Shown: positions 28,357-36,907 of the stretch, piece by piece | Position numbering within the stretch: the first letter of the stretch is position 1 | How the letters are laid out: each line of letters starts with the position of its first letter | From: Comamonas endophytica | GTDB lineage: Bacteria > Pseudomonadota > Gammaproteobacteria > Burkholderiales > Burkholderiaceae_C | Direction: 5' to 3' | Assembly (NCBI RefSeq): GCF_023634805.2 | Contig: NZ_CP106881.1 | Location: 1,891,501-1,955,500, forward strand | DNA length: 64,000 nucleotides | The notes under the pieces: generated by a model | What the model saw: only the letters and a program-made list of their open reading frames with translations | What the model was told of the DNA's origin: nothing | Database searches by the model: none | Translations under genes and position numbers: made by a program

Positions 28357-28935
28357 ATGGAAGCCTTTCTCCTCTCCACCGCCATCGTTGCCATCGCCGA
28401 GATGGGCGACAAGACGCAACTGCTGGCACTTGTCCTGGCCGCCCGTTTTCGCAAGCCCTGGCCCATCGTGCTGGGCATTCTCGCGGCCACGCTGGCCAAC
28501 CACGCACTGGCCGGCGCCGTCGGCGCCTGGGTGACCACCTTCATCGGCCCCGAGGTCCTGCGCTGGGTGCTGGGCGCGTGCTTCATTGCAATGGCCGTGT
28601 GGATGCTGATTCCCGACAGGCTCGAGGAGGGCGAGACCGCCGCCATGTCGCGCTGGGGCGTCTTCGGCACCACGCTGATCGCCTTCTTCCTGGCCGAGAT
28701 GGGCGACAAGACGCAGATCGCCACCGTCGTGCTGGCCGCCAAGTACAACGCCTACCTGTGGGTCGTGGCCGGCACCACGCTGGGCATGATGCTGGCCAAT
28801 GCGCCCGTGGTCTGGCTGGGCGAGCGCATCACGCGGCTGGTGCCGCTGCGCATCGTGCACCTGGTGTCGGCGGCGATCTTCCTGGTGCTGGGCGTGCTGG
28901 CGCTGTGGGCACCGGGCGCCGGCGTTTTGGCATAA
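28357..28935 (+). CDS. UPF0016/TMEM165-GDT1 family manganese exporter
   Basis: 192-residue integral membrane protein with the two inverted-repeat signature motifs of the family: EMGDKTQLLALVLA at about residues 15-28 and EMGDKTQIATVVLA at about 110-123. About six membrane segments are expected, three per half. Bacterial members export Mn2+ (established for the family), and the upstream Mn2+ riboswitch agrees with this. ATG 28357 was chosen because the hydrophobic first helix (FLLSTAIVAIAEMG) then begins at once; upstream in-frame starts lie in the riboswitch. Confidence 0.93.
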   Translation: MEAFLLSTAIVAIAEMGDKTQLLALVLAARFRKPWPIVLGILAATLANHALAGAVGAWVTTFIGPEVLRWVLGACFIAMAVWMLIPDRLEEGETAAMSRWGVFGTTLIAFFLAEMGDKTQIATVVLAAKYNAYLWVVAGTTLGMMLANAPVVWLGERITRLVPLRIVHLVSAAIFLVLGVLALWAPGAGVLA

Positions 28936-28945
28936 TGGCCACTTC

Positions 28946-28999
28946 ACGCGCCGATTTGCCAATGCTTGCGGGCGCTTTATAAATCCAGCTAAAGACCCG
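28946..28999 (+). promoter_or_regulatory. SAM-II riboswitch upstream of metX
   Basis: Compact pseudoknot aptamer. The order of conserved blocks is GCGCCGATTTG, then GCTTGCGGGCGC, then TATAAAT, then AGCTAAAGACCC, matching the SAM-II consensus (GATTTG...GCTTGC...AAAT...GCTAAAGACC). The first stem can pair GCGCC (28949-28953) with GGCGC (28970-28974). SAM-II elements repress methionine-synthesis genes when S-adenosylmethionine is abundant (established), and metX is a classic target. They are best known from Alphaproteobacteria, so finding one in a beta-proteobacterial-looking chromosome is notable. Confidence 0.82.
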
Positions 29000-29014
29000 T
29001 CCGACGACATCTCG

Positions 29015-29048
29015 ACCCGGCCTCGTTTTTAGCGATGCCGGGTTTTTT
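29015..29048 (+). terminator. Intrinsic terminator between SAM-II aptamer and metX start
   Basis: ACCCGGC (29015-29021) pairs with GCCGGGT (29037-29043), followed by six T, ending one base before the metX ATG. Its position directly behind the aptamer suggests that SAM binding controls transcription termination here. It could also simply end the upstream exporter transcript, but both roles are compatible. Confidence 0.75.
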
Positions 29049-29049
29049 C

Positions 29050-30177
29050 ATGTCCTTCATCGCCACCCCTTTGTCCATGCACTTCGAGGAGCCCCTGCCG
29101 CTGCAGGGCGGCGCCTCGATCCACCATTACGACCTCGCCTACGAAACCTATGGCGAGCTCAACGCCGAGCGTTCGAACGCGGTGCTGGTGTGCCACGCGC
29201 TCAATGCCTCGCACCATGTGGCCGGCGTGTATGCCGACCAGCCCAGGAGCGAGGGCTGGTGGGACAACATGATCGGCCCGGGCAAGCCGGTCGACACCAA
29301 CCGCTTCTTCGTGATCGGCGTCAACAACCTGGGCTCGTGCTTCGGCTCCACCGGGCCGATGCACACCAATCCCGATACCGGCAGGGTCTACGGCGCCGAT
29401 TTCCCCGTGGTCACCGTCGAGGACTGGGTCGATGCGCAGGCGCGGCTGCTCGACCGGCTGGGCATTTCGAAGCTCGCGGCCGTGCTCGGCGGCAGCCTGG
29501 GCGGCATGCAGGCGCTGTGCTGGTCGCTGCGCCACCCCGAGCGCCTGGCGCACGCGGTGGTCGTGGCCAGCGCGCCGAACCTGAACGCCGAGAACATCGC
29601 GTTCAACGAGGTGGCCCGCCGCGCCATCGTCACCGACCCGGATTTCCACGGCGGCAACTTCTACGACCATGGCGTCGTGCCGCGCCGCGGCCTGCGCATC
29701 GCGCGCATGGTCGGCCACATCACCTATCTCAGCGACGATGTGATGAACCAGAAGTTCGGCCGTCAGCTGCGCGACGGGCTGGACCTCAAGTACAGCACCC
29801 AGGACATCGAGTTCGAGATCGAGAGCTACCTGCGCTACCAGGGCGACAAGTTCAGCGACTATTTCGATGCCAACACCTATCTGCTGATCACGCGCGCGCT
29901 CGACTACTTCGACCCGGCGCGCGCGCATGCCGGCAACCTGACGCGGGCGCTGGCGGCGAGCCGGGCGAAGTACCTGCTGGTGAGCTTCACCACCGACTGG
30001 CGCTTCGCGCCGTCGCGCAGCCGCGAGATCGTCAAGTCGCTGCTGGAGAACCAGCGCCGCGTGAGCTACGCGGAGATCGACGCGCCCCACGGCCACGATG
30101 CCTTCCTGCTCGAAGATCCGCGCTACCTGGGCGTCATGCGCTCTTATTTCGAAAGCATCGCAAAGGAGTTCGCATGA
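29050..30177 (+). CDS. metX: Homoserine O-acyltransferase MetX
   Basis: Acylates homoserine (acetyl- or succinyl-CoA) in methionine synthesis. The 375-residue alpha/beta hydrolase-fold protein has the nucleophile elbow [21 protein letters not shown] near the N-terminus, and the C-terminal catalytic Asp/His region (FTTDWRFAP and [12 protein letters not shown]). The start ATG 29050 (MSFIATP) lies immediately after the terminator T-run and lacks a clear ribosome-binding site; ATG 29077 (MHFEEP) is an alternative. It overlaps metW by four bases (ATGA). It is controlled by the SAM-II element just upstream. Confidence 0.95.
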   Translation: MSFIATPLSMHFEEPLPLQGGASIHHYDLAYETYGELNAERSNAVLVCHALNASHHVAGVYADQPRSEGWWDNMIGPGKPVDTNRFFVIGVNNLGSCFGSTGPMHTNPDTGRVYGADFPVVTVEDWVDAQARLLDRLGISKLAAVLGGSLGGMQALCWSLRHPERLAHAVVVASAPNLNAENIAFNEVARRAIVTDPDFHGGNFYDHGVVPRRGLRIARMVGHITYLSDDVMNQKFGRQLRDGLDLKYSTQDIEFEIESYLRYQGDKFSDYFDANTYLLITRALDYFDPARAHAGNLTRALAASRAKYLLVSFTTDWRFAPSRSREIVKSLLENQRRVSYAEIDAPHGHDAFLLEDPRYLGVMRSYFESIAKEFA

Positions 30178-30758
30178 GCGAGAAATCCACCATCGAGGCC
30201 ATTGCCCGCCTCGTGCCCGAGGGCGCGCGTGTGCTGGACCTGGGCTGCGGCGACGGCGCCCTGCTGTCGTACCTGCAGCAGGAGCGCGGCTGCAGCGGCT
30301 ATGGCGTCGAGCTCGATGACGCCAACGTGCTGGCCTGCGTGCGCCGCGGCGTCGACGTGCTGCAGCTCAATCTCGAGGACGGGCTGGCGATGTTCGGCGA
30401 CAACAGCTTCGACGTGGTCCTGCAGATCGACACGCTGCAGCATCTGCGCAATGCCGAGGTCATGCTGCGCGAGACCGCGCGCATCGGCCGCCTGGGCATC
30501 GTCGCCTTTCCCAATTTCGCGCATTGGCCGAACCGCCTGTCGGTGCTGCGCGGGCGCATGCCGGTCACGCGCCGGCTGCCCTACCAGTGGTACGACACGC
30601 CCAACATCCGCGTCGGCACCTTCAAGGACTTCGAGGTGCTGGCGCACAAGAACCGGCTGAGCGTGCGCGATGCCTTCGGCCTGCAGGGCGGGCAGGAGGT
30701 GCGTTTGCTGCCGAATCTGCGCGCCGGCACCGCGGTCTTCTGTCTGGAACACGTCTGA
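30174..30758 (+). CDS. metW: Methionine biosynthesis protein MetW
   Basis: 194-residue class I methyltransferase-fold protein that acts with MetX in beta- and gamma-proteobacteria. SAM-binding motif I is [17 protein letters not shown]; later motifs are [15 protein letters not shown] and [20 protein letters not shown]. Its exact biochemical role in acylhomoserine formation is described as stimulatory. It is translationally coupled to metX through an ATGA overlap with AAGGAG just upstream. Length is normal. Confidence 0.96.
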   Translation: MSEKSTIEAIARLVPEGARVLDLGCGDGALLSYLQQERGCSGYGVELDDANVLACVRRGVDVLQLNLEDGLAMFGDNSFDVVLQIDTLQHLRNAEVMLRETARIGRLGIVAFPNFAHWPNRLSVLRGRMPVTRRLPYQWYDTPNIRVGTFKDFEVLAHKNRLSVRDAFGLQGGQEVRLLPNLRAGTAVFCLEHV

Positions 30759-30859
30759 GGCGAGCCTGAGGCGAGCCGCACTGCAGACAGGTGGGGCGGC
30801 TGCGCGGACAATAGGGCATCGCCACGGCCGGCCGTGGCACCGACGAAGGAGCTATCGCC

Positions 30860-32338
30860 ATGAATGCACGCATCCCCGCCACCGCCCTCGATCCGGCCCT
30901 TGCCCTGGAGCGCGTCAGCGCCCAGTGGGACCGGGACATCGTCGGCCAACTGACTGAATACATCGCCATTCCGGCGAAGTCGCCGATGTTCGCGCCCGAC
31001 TGGGAGCAGCAGGGCTACCTCGACACCGTGCTGCGCAACGCGGCCACCTGGGTCGAAGCGCAGAAGGTGCCGGGCCTGATGCTCGAGATCGTGCGCCTGC
31101 CGGGCCGCACGCCGGTGCTGTTCTTCGAGGTCGAGGCCACGCGGGCGCAGTCGCAGGGCCAGGGCAGCGTGCTGATGTACGGCCACCTGGACAAGCAGCC
31201 CGAGTTCGAGGGCTGGCGCAGCGACCTGGGGCCGTGGACGCCCAAGTACGAGGACGGCAAGCTCTACGGCCGCGGCGGCGCCGATGACGGCTATGCGGTC
31301 TATGCCAGCATTGCCGCGGTGCAGGAGCTCAAGCGCCAGAACGTGCCGCATCCACGCATCTGTGGCCTGATCGAGACCTGCGAGGAAAGCGGCTCGCGCG
31401 ACCTGTTGCCCTATGTGGACGCGCTGCGCCCGCGCCTGGGCGAGGTGGCGCTGGTGATCTGCCTGGACAGCGGTGCCGGCAACTACGACCAGCTGTGGCT
31501 CACCACCAGCCTGCGCGGCATGGCCAGCGGCACGCTCAAGGTGGAGATCCTCACCGAGGGCGTGCACTCGGGCGATGCCTCGGGGGTCGTGCCCTCGTCG
31601 TTCCGCATCATGCGCCAGGTGCTCGACCGGCTGGAAGACAGCGCCACCGGCCGGCTGCTGCCGGCCAGCTTCCATTGCGAGGTACCGGCGGATCGGCTGG
31701 CGCAGGCGCGCGCCACGGCGGCCATCCTGGGCGAGGAGGTCACCAAGCGCTTCCCCTGGGCGCATTACGACTGTGGCGGCGCCACGACCTTCGCGCTGCC
31801 CACCACCACCGATCCGGTGCAGTCACTGCTCAAGCGCACCTGGGAGCCGACGCTGAGCGTGACCGGCGCCGACGGTTTCCCGGCAATGCAGGACGCGGGC
31901 AATGTGCTGCGCCCCTACACCGCCTTCAAGCTGAGCCTGCGCCTGCCGCCCGTGGTCGATGCCGCGGCCTGCGTGCAGGAAATGAAGGCCCTGCTCGAGG
32001 ACAACGCGCCCTACCAGGCGCGCGTCACCTGGGATGGCCTGAGCTCGTCGAGCGGGTGGAACGCGCCGCCCATGGATTCCTGGTTCGAGCAGGCGCTGCA
32101 AAGCGCCAGCCAGGCGCAGTTCGGCGCCGCCTGCGGCTATGTGGGGCAGGGCGGCACGATCCCGCTGATGAATCTGCTGAGCCAGGGCTTCCCCAAGGCG
32201 CAGATGATGGTCTGCGGGGTGCTGGGGCCGAAGAGCAATGCGCACGGGCCGAATGAGTTCCTGCATGTGCCGTATGCGAAGAAATTGACGGCGGCTGTGG
32301 CGCAAGTCATTGCCAGTTTGCCGGTGGCGGCTGAGTAG
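30860..32338 (+). CDS. M20-family metallopeptidase/dipeptidase
   Basis: 492-residue predicted zinc dipeptidase. Metal-ligand motifs are YGHLDKQPEFEGW (His and catalytic Asp), GRGGADDGYA (bridging Asp) and IETCEESGS (Glu pair). The lid/dimerisation domain follows, with EGVHSGDASGVVPSS. C-terminal GPKSNAHGPNEFLHVPY supplies the last His ligand. The length suggests the larger M20 peptidase group, including carnosinase-like enzymes. No signal peptide. The gene stands alone, with a repeat unit after it. Confidence 0.93.
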   Translation: MNARIPATALDPALALERVSAQWDRDIVGQLTEYIAIPAKSPMFAPDWEQQGYLDTVLRNAATWVEAQKVPGLMLEIVRLPGRTPVLFFEVEATRAQSQGQGSVLMYGHLDKQPEFEGWRSDLGPWTPKYEDGKLYGRGGADDGYAVYASIAAVQELKRQNVPHPRICGLIETCEESGSRDLLPYVDALRPRLGEVALVICLDSGAGNYDQLWLTTSLRGMASGTLKVEILTEGVHSGDASGVVPSSFRIMRQVLDRLEDSATGRLLPASFHCEVPADRLAQARATAAILGEEVTKRFPWAHYDCGGATTFALPTTTDPVQSLLKRTWEPTLSVTGADGFPAMQDAGNVLRPYTAFKLSLRLPPVVDAAACVQEMKALLEDNAPYQARVTWDGLSSSSGWNAPPMDSWFEQALQSASQAQFGAACGYVGQGGTIPLMNLLSQGFPKAQMMVCGVLGPKSNAHGPNEFLHVPYAKKLTAAVAQVIASLPVAAE

Positions 32339-32359
32339 GCCGCCGGATTTCTATAGGGC

Positions 32360-32470
32360 AGCCCGTCCATGGTTCGATCCTTCGACAAGCTCAGGATCAC
32401 CACGAACGGTAAAACCTGAAGCAGGTATTAACCGTTCGCCCTGAGCTTGTCGAAGGGTGGACGTCCTGCC
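32360..32470. repeat. Dispersed repeat pair in inverted orientation
   Basis: One unit (32376-32409) reads ATCCTTCGACAAGCTCAGG followed by ATCACCACGAACGG. The other (32431-32460) reads CCGTTCGCCCTGAGCTTGTC followed by GAAGG. Neither has the 14-base insert. The two can fold into a long hairpin between the convergent M20 and rsmE genes. Confidence 0.85.
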
Positions 32471-32471
32471 C

Positions 32472-33221
32472 TCAATCCAGAGTTAATGTCGCCAACGCCG
32501 CCAGTGGCGCCGTCTCCGCCCGCAACACGCGCGCCCCAAGAGTCACCGGCGCAAATCCGTTGGCCCGCGCCAGCGCCTCTTCCTGGGGGCTTAGCCCGCC
32601 TTCCGGACCCGACAGGAACACTACAGGTTGGAGGGCCGGCGCATGCTGTTCAGCCGCCGCACGCAGCGGCTGTGTCCCTTCGCCCAGCGACAGCAGCAGC
32701 CGCGCCTGCTGGTCCAATGCCGGAGCGTTGGCAATCCAGCCGGCAAGATCGGTGGCCGGATGGATGACCGGAACCCGGTTGCGCCCGCATTGCTCGCTGG
32801 CCGCCACCGCAATCGCCTGCCAGTGGGCACGCTTCTTGTCGCCGCGCTCGCCCTTGAGCTTGAGCACGCTGCGCTCGGCCAGCAGCGGGGTGATGCTGGT
32901 GGCGCCCAGTTCGGTGGCCTTTTCCACCAGCCAGTCCATGCGCTCGTTGGCCGTGATGCCGGCCAGCAGATGCACTTCGCGCGCGGGCTCGCGTTCCAGC
33001 GCGCGGTGCGCGCCGACCTCCACCTGCACGTCGCTGCGGCCCATGCGCAGCACCGTGGCCTCGAATTCGCCGCCCGCGAAGCCCTTGCCGGCCTGGCCTT
33101 CGAACAGGGTGATGGTATCGCCGGGCTGCAGGCGCAAGACCTGCACATGGCGCGCCGCGCCGGGCGGCAGCTCCAGCGTGGCGCCGGTCTGCAGGGGTAT
33201 GGGGCAATGAAAACGGGGCAT
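32472..33221 (-). CDS. rsmE: 16S rRNA m3U1498 methyltransferase
   Basis: SPOUT-class methyltransferase modifying U1498 of 16S rRNA. 249 residues from ATG 33221 (MPRFHCPIPL). An N-terminal PUA-like domain comes first (PPGAARHVQVLRLQPGDTIT). The knotted C-terminal domain then has LLAGITANERMDWLVEKATE, VVFLSGPEGGLSPQEEALA and LGARVLRAETAPLAAL, the SAM-binding knot. An upstream TTG would add five residues. Length is normal. Confidence 0.95.
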   Translation of the reverse strand: MPRFHCPIPLQTGATLELPPGAARHVQVLRLQPGDTITLFEGQAGKGFAGGEFEATVLRMGRSDVQVEVGAHRALEREPAREVHLLAGITANERMDWLVEKATELGATSITPLLAERSVLKLKGERGDKKRAHWQAIAVAASEQCGRNRVPVIHPATDLAGWIANAPALDQQARLLLSLGEGTQPLRAAAEQHAPALQPVVFLSGPEGGLSPQEEALARANGFAPVTLGARVLRAETAPLAALATLTLD

Positions 33222-33306
33222 GGGCTGGAAAATCAAGCCGGCAGGCGGTCTGCCGGCACTTTTTATGTATGGAATGGCAAGAGCAGCAAGCAGATGCTGC
33301 CCTCGC

Positions 33307-34404
33307 TTACATCCTGCCGTAGGCGTAGCCTTCGACCACCTGGATGTTCTCGATCTCGTCGATGACCTTCAGCAGCGGGCCGAGCTGGCGGTAGCGGTGG
33401 GCCGTGGCGCGGATGTACTGGATGAAGCGCGGCGTGTCGGCCAGGTACCTGGGCTTGCCGTCGCGCAGCGTGAGGCGCGCGAAGATGCCGGCCACCTTGA
33501 AGTGGCGCTGCAGGCCCATCCACTCGACGGCGCGGTAGAACTCGCCGAAGTCGTCGCCCCAGCCCGTGGCGCTGGTGGCGCCCACCAGCCCGGCCTTGCG
33601 CGCCTTTTCCCAGTAGCGCACGCAGATGTCGATGACGAACTCCTCTTCCCAGCTGATGAAGGCATCGCGCAGCAGGCTGGCGATGTCATAGGTGATCGGG
33701 CCGTAGACCGCATCCTGGAAGTCCAGCACGCCCAGCGGGCCGCCGGCCTCGCGCGGCAGCATCAGGTTGCGCGTCATGAAGTCGCGGTGCACGTAGACGC
33801 TGGGCACGGACAGGTTGTGGGCGACGATGCTGTCGAAGGCCTTGTTCAGCGTTTCCAGCTGCTTGCCGGCCAGCGTCACGCCCTTGTGTCGCGCCAGGTA
33901 CCAGTCGGGAAACAGCGCCAGCTCGCGGCGCAGCAGGGCCTCGTCATAGACGGGCAGCACGCCGGGGCGCGAGGCCAGCTGCCATTGCAGCAGCAGGTCG
34001 GTGGCCTGGCGGTACCAGGGCTCGGCTTCGCCGGGCGAAGCCGGGTCCAGGCGCTCGATCAGCGTCTGGCTGCCCAGGTCGCTGAGCAGCATGAAGCCGT
34101 GGGCCTGGTCCCAGGCAAGGATCTCGGGGACCGTCAGGCCGGCCTCGGCCAGCAGCGCCTGCACCTTGACGAAGGGCGCGCAGTCCTCCTTGTCGGGCGG
34201 CGCGTCCATGACGATCAGGCTGTCGCCGCCAAGGCGGTCCAGCCGCAGATAGCGCCTGAAGCTCGCATCGGCCGAGGCCGGACGCAGGGTCTGGGGTTGC
34301 AGCTGGTGCAAGCCGACAAGGGGCGCGAGCCAGGCGGCAAAGGCGGCCTGGCGGTCGGCATCGGGCCAATCAACGCTGGCGATGGGGGAGATGGGGTGGC
34401 TCAT
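33307..34404 (-). CDS. amgK: Sugar kinase AmgK-like phosphotransferase
   Basis: 365-residue member of the aminoglycoside-phosphotransferase fold. Its position beside lptD and its sequence match the N-acetylmuramate/N-acetylglucosamine 1-kinase AmgK of cell-wall recycling. Kinase motifs are VYVHRDFMTRNLMLP (catalytic loop, HxDxxxxN) and LGVLDFQDAVYGPITYD (metal-binding). ATG 34404 was chosen (MSHPISP). Its usual partner murU is not downstream here; rsmE follows after 85 bases. The exact sugar is inferred from context. Confidence 0.82.
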   Translation of the reverse strand: MSHPISPIASVDWPDADRQAAFAAWLAPLVGLHQLQPQTLRPASADASFRRYLRLDRLGGDSLIVMDAPPDKEDCAPFVKVQALLAEAGLTVPEILAWDQAHGFMLLSDLGSQTLIERLDPASPGEAEPWYRQATDLLLQWQLASRPGVLPVYDEALLRRELALFPDWYLARHKGVTLAGKQLETLNKAFDSIVAHNLSVPSVYVHRDFMTRNLMLPREAGGPLGVLDFQDAVYGPITYDIASLLRDAFISWEEEFVIDICVRYWEKARKAGLVGATSATGWGDDFGEFYRAVEWMGLQRHFKVAGIFARLTLRDGKPRYLADTPRFIQYIRATAHRYRQLGPLLKVIDEIENIQVVEGYAYGRM

Positions 34405-34513
34405 GGATAATGGGATTCTAAAGTCGCCTGTCTGCCCGTGTGCAAGCATTGGCTCCGGCCCCCAAGCTTTCCATCTTTCATCCACCGTGCCTTTTTGCCC
34501 GCCCTCCCTTGCC

Positions 34514-36901
34514 ATGCCCACGTCCTGCCCGCAGTCCCGGCGGCAACTGCCGTCCGGCCTGCCGGCCGTCCGTCCCCTGGTGTGGTGGATGGCGCTGGCC
34601 TGGGCCGGCCTGCCGGCACTGGCGCAGGCCCAGAACGCCGCGCAGGAACCGCTGCCTTCGCCGGTGCTGCGTTCCAGCCCGATGCTGCAGGAGCGGATTC
34701 CCGAGGACGCGCGCGCACTGCAGCCGGCCTACGTGTCCGGTGATTCGATCGCGGGCCAGGCCAATGTGCGCGCCGTGATCGAAGGCAACGCCGAGCTGCG
34801 CCGCAGCGACACCATCGTGCGCGCCAACCGCATGGAATACACCGTGGCCGACGACCGGCTGCAGGCCGAGGGGCAGGTGCACATCAATCGCGCGGGCAAT
34901 GTCTTCGACGGCAGCCGGCTGGACCTCGAGGTCGAGGCCTTCCGCGGCAATTTCACCGATGCGAGCTACCAATTCCTGGCCACGCAGGCGCATGGCGATG
35001 CCAGCGAGATCCAGTTCCTGGACCGCGAGCGCTCCATCATCCACAACGCCACCTACACCACCTGCCGGCGCGACGACGAGGCCAGCTGGGAGCCGGACTG
35101 GATGCTCAAGGCGCGCTCCATCCATCTGGACCAGGGTGAGGAAGTCGGCTATGCGCGCGACGCCCAGCTGCAGTTCAAGGGCGTGACGCTGCTGCCGATT
35201 CCGGTCGTGAGCTTTCCGCTGTCGGACAAGCGCAAGTCGGGCCTCCTGCCTCCCACCATGGGCCTGGACAATCTCAGCGGCTTCGAATACACCCAGCCCT
35301 ATTACTGGAACATCGCACCCAACCGCGACGCGACGCTGTCCAGCACGCTGATGAGCAAGCGCGGCGTCAAGCTGGGCGCGGAGTTCCGCTATCTGGAGCC
35401 CACCTACCAGGGCCAGCTGCAGCTCGACTACATGCCCGGCGACCGTCTGCGCGACCGCGACCGCTGGTCCTATGGTCTGCAGCACCAGGCCCAGATCGCC
35501 TCGCCCTGGGGCGGCCTCGGGCTGAACCTGAATCTCAACCGCGTCAGCGACAACGACTACTGGCGCGATTTCACGCGCCGGGGCACCAACCGGCTGCTCA
35601 ACAACAACCGGCTGCTGGCCAGCGACGCGAGCCTGAGCTGGGCGGGCGAGGACAGCACGCTGATGCTGCGCACGCTCAAATGGCAGACGCTGCAGGACGT
35701 GGCCGCACCGATCACGCCGCCCTATGACCGCATGCCGCAGCTGCAGTGGCGCTATACGCCGCTGAACCTGGGCCATGGCCTGGACATGAGCATCGAGGCC
35801 GACACCACGCGTTTCGAGGGCGACCCGCGGCTGACGCGCCAGCCCGACGCCCAGCGCAGCTACCTGGCGGCGGAGATCAGCCGCCCCTTCGTTTCGCCGG
35901 GCGCGTTCTTCACGCCCAAGCTCAAGCTGCATGCGTCCCAGTACCAGTTCGACGACCCGCTGAGCAACGGCATGCGCTCGGCCTCGCGCACGCTGCCCAC
36001 GGTGAGCCTGGACAGCGGCTTGGTGTTCGAGCGCGACACGCAGCTCTTCGGCCGCAAGCTGCTGCAGACGCTCGAGCCGCGCGCCTTCTACACCTACACG
36101 CCCTACCGCAGCCAGAACATGCTGCCGGTGTACGACACCGCGCTCAATGACTTCAACCTGGCGACGATCTACAGCGAAAACAGCTACAGCGGCCAGGACC
36201 GCTTTGCCGACAACAACCTGCTGACCCTGGGCCTCACCACCCGCCTGATCGATGCCGACACCGGCGCCGAATCCGCGCGCTTCGGCGTGGCCCAGCGCGT
36301 GCGCTTCTCCGATCAGCGTGTGACGCTGCCCGGCGAGGTGCCCGCCACCGACCGGCTCTCGGACATCCTGTTCGGCGCCTCGATCAACTGGACGCCGCAG
36401 TGGGCGCTGGACGCGGCGGTGCAGTACAACCGCGAAACCGGGCATTCCGAGCGCACCACCGTTGGCGCGCGCTACAGCCCGGGCAGCTACCGCACCATCA
36501 GCGCCGCCTACCGCCTGCTGCGCGGCACCAGCGAACAGGTCGACGTGGGCTGGCAATGGCCGATCCGCAACCCCTGGGCGTCCGAGGAGAAGGGCCGCGA
36601 AGGCGGGCGCTGGTACTCCGTGGGCCGTTTGAACTACAGTCTGCAGGACCGCAGGCTGGTCGATACGGTCGTGGGCTTTGAATACGACAGCTGCTGCTGG
36701 GTCGGGCGCGTCGTGCTCGAACGCCTGCAAAGCAGCCTGAACACCTCGAACACCCGGCTGCTGTTCCAGGTTGAGTTCGTCGGTTTCACGCGTTTGAGCC
36801 TGGGCTCCAACCCCCTGCAAAGCTTGCAGCAAAATATCCCCCGCTATCAGGCGCTGCGCCAGACCACCACGGTGCCCAGCCGCTTCAGCAATTACGATTG
36901 A
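34514..36901 (+). CDS. lptD: LPS-assembly protein LptD
   Basis: Outer-membrane translocon that inserts lipopolysaccharide into the outer leaflet with LptE. 795 residues from ATG 34514, with a signal peptide ending about LPALAQAQ. The N-terminal jellyroll (about 80-220) contains GDSIAGQANVRAVIEGNAEL and ANRMEYTVADDRLQAEGQVH. The large C-terminal beta-barrel includes GLLPPTMGLDNLSGFEYTQP. The mature sequence has only three Cys: TTCRRDD in the N-terminal part and the DSCCWV pair near the end. It is divergent from amgK and followed by surA after six bases. Confidence 0.96.
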   Translation: MPTSCPQSRRQLPSGLPAVRPLVWWMALAWAGLPALAQAQNAAQEPLPSPVLRSSPMLQERIPEDARALQPAYVSGDSIAGQANVRAVIEGNAELRRSDTIVRANRMEYTVADDRLQAEGQVHINRAGNVFDGSRLDLEVEAFRGNFTDASYQFLATQAHGDASEIQFLDRERSIIHNATYTTCRRDDEASWEPDWMLKARSIHLDQGEEVGYARDAQLQFKGVTLLPIPVVSFPLSDKRKSGLLPPTMGLDNLSGFEYTQPYYWNIAPNRDATLSSTLMSKRGVKLGAEFRYLEPTYQGQLQLDYMPGDRLRDRDRWSYGLQHQAQIASPWGGLGLNLNLNRVSDNDYWRDFTRRGTNRLLNNNRLLASDASLSWAGEDSTLMLRTLKWQTLQDVAAPITPPYDRMPQLQWRYTPLNLGHGLDMSIEADTTRFEGDPRLTRQPDAQRSYLAAEISRPFVSPGAFFTPKLKLHASQYQFDDPLSNGMRSASRTLPTVSLDSGLVFERDTQLFGRKLLQTLEPRAFYTYTPYRSQNMLPVYDTALNDFNLATIYSENSYSGQDRFADNNLLTLGLTTRLIDADTGAESARFGVAQRVRFSDQRVTLPGEVPATDRLSDILFGASINWTPQWALDAAVQYNRETGHSERTTVGARYSPGSYRTISAAYRLLRGTSEQVDVGWQWPIRNPWASEEKGREGGRWYSVGRLNYSLQDRRLVDTVVGFEYDSCCWVGRVVLERLQSSLNTSNTRLLFQVEFVGFTRLSLGSNPLQSLQQNIPRYQALRQTTTVPSRFSNYD

Positions 36902-36907
36902 ACCAAC

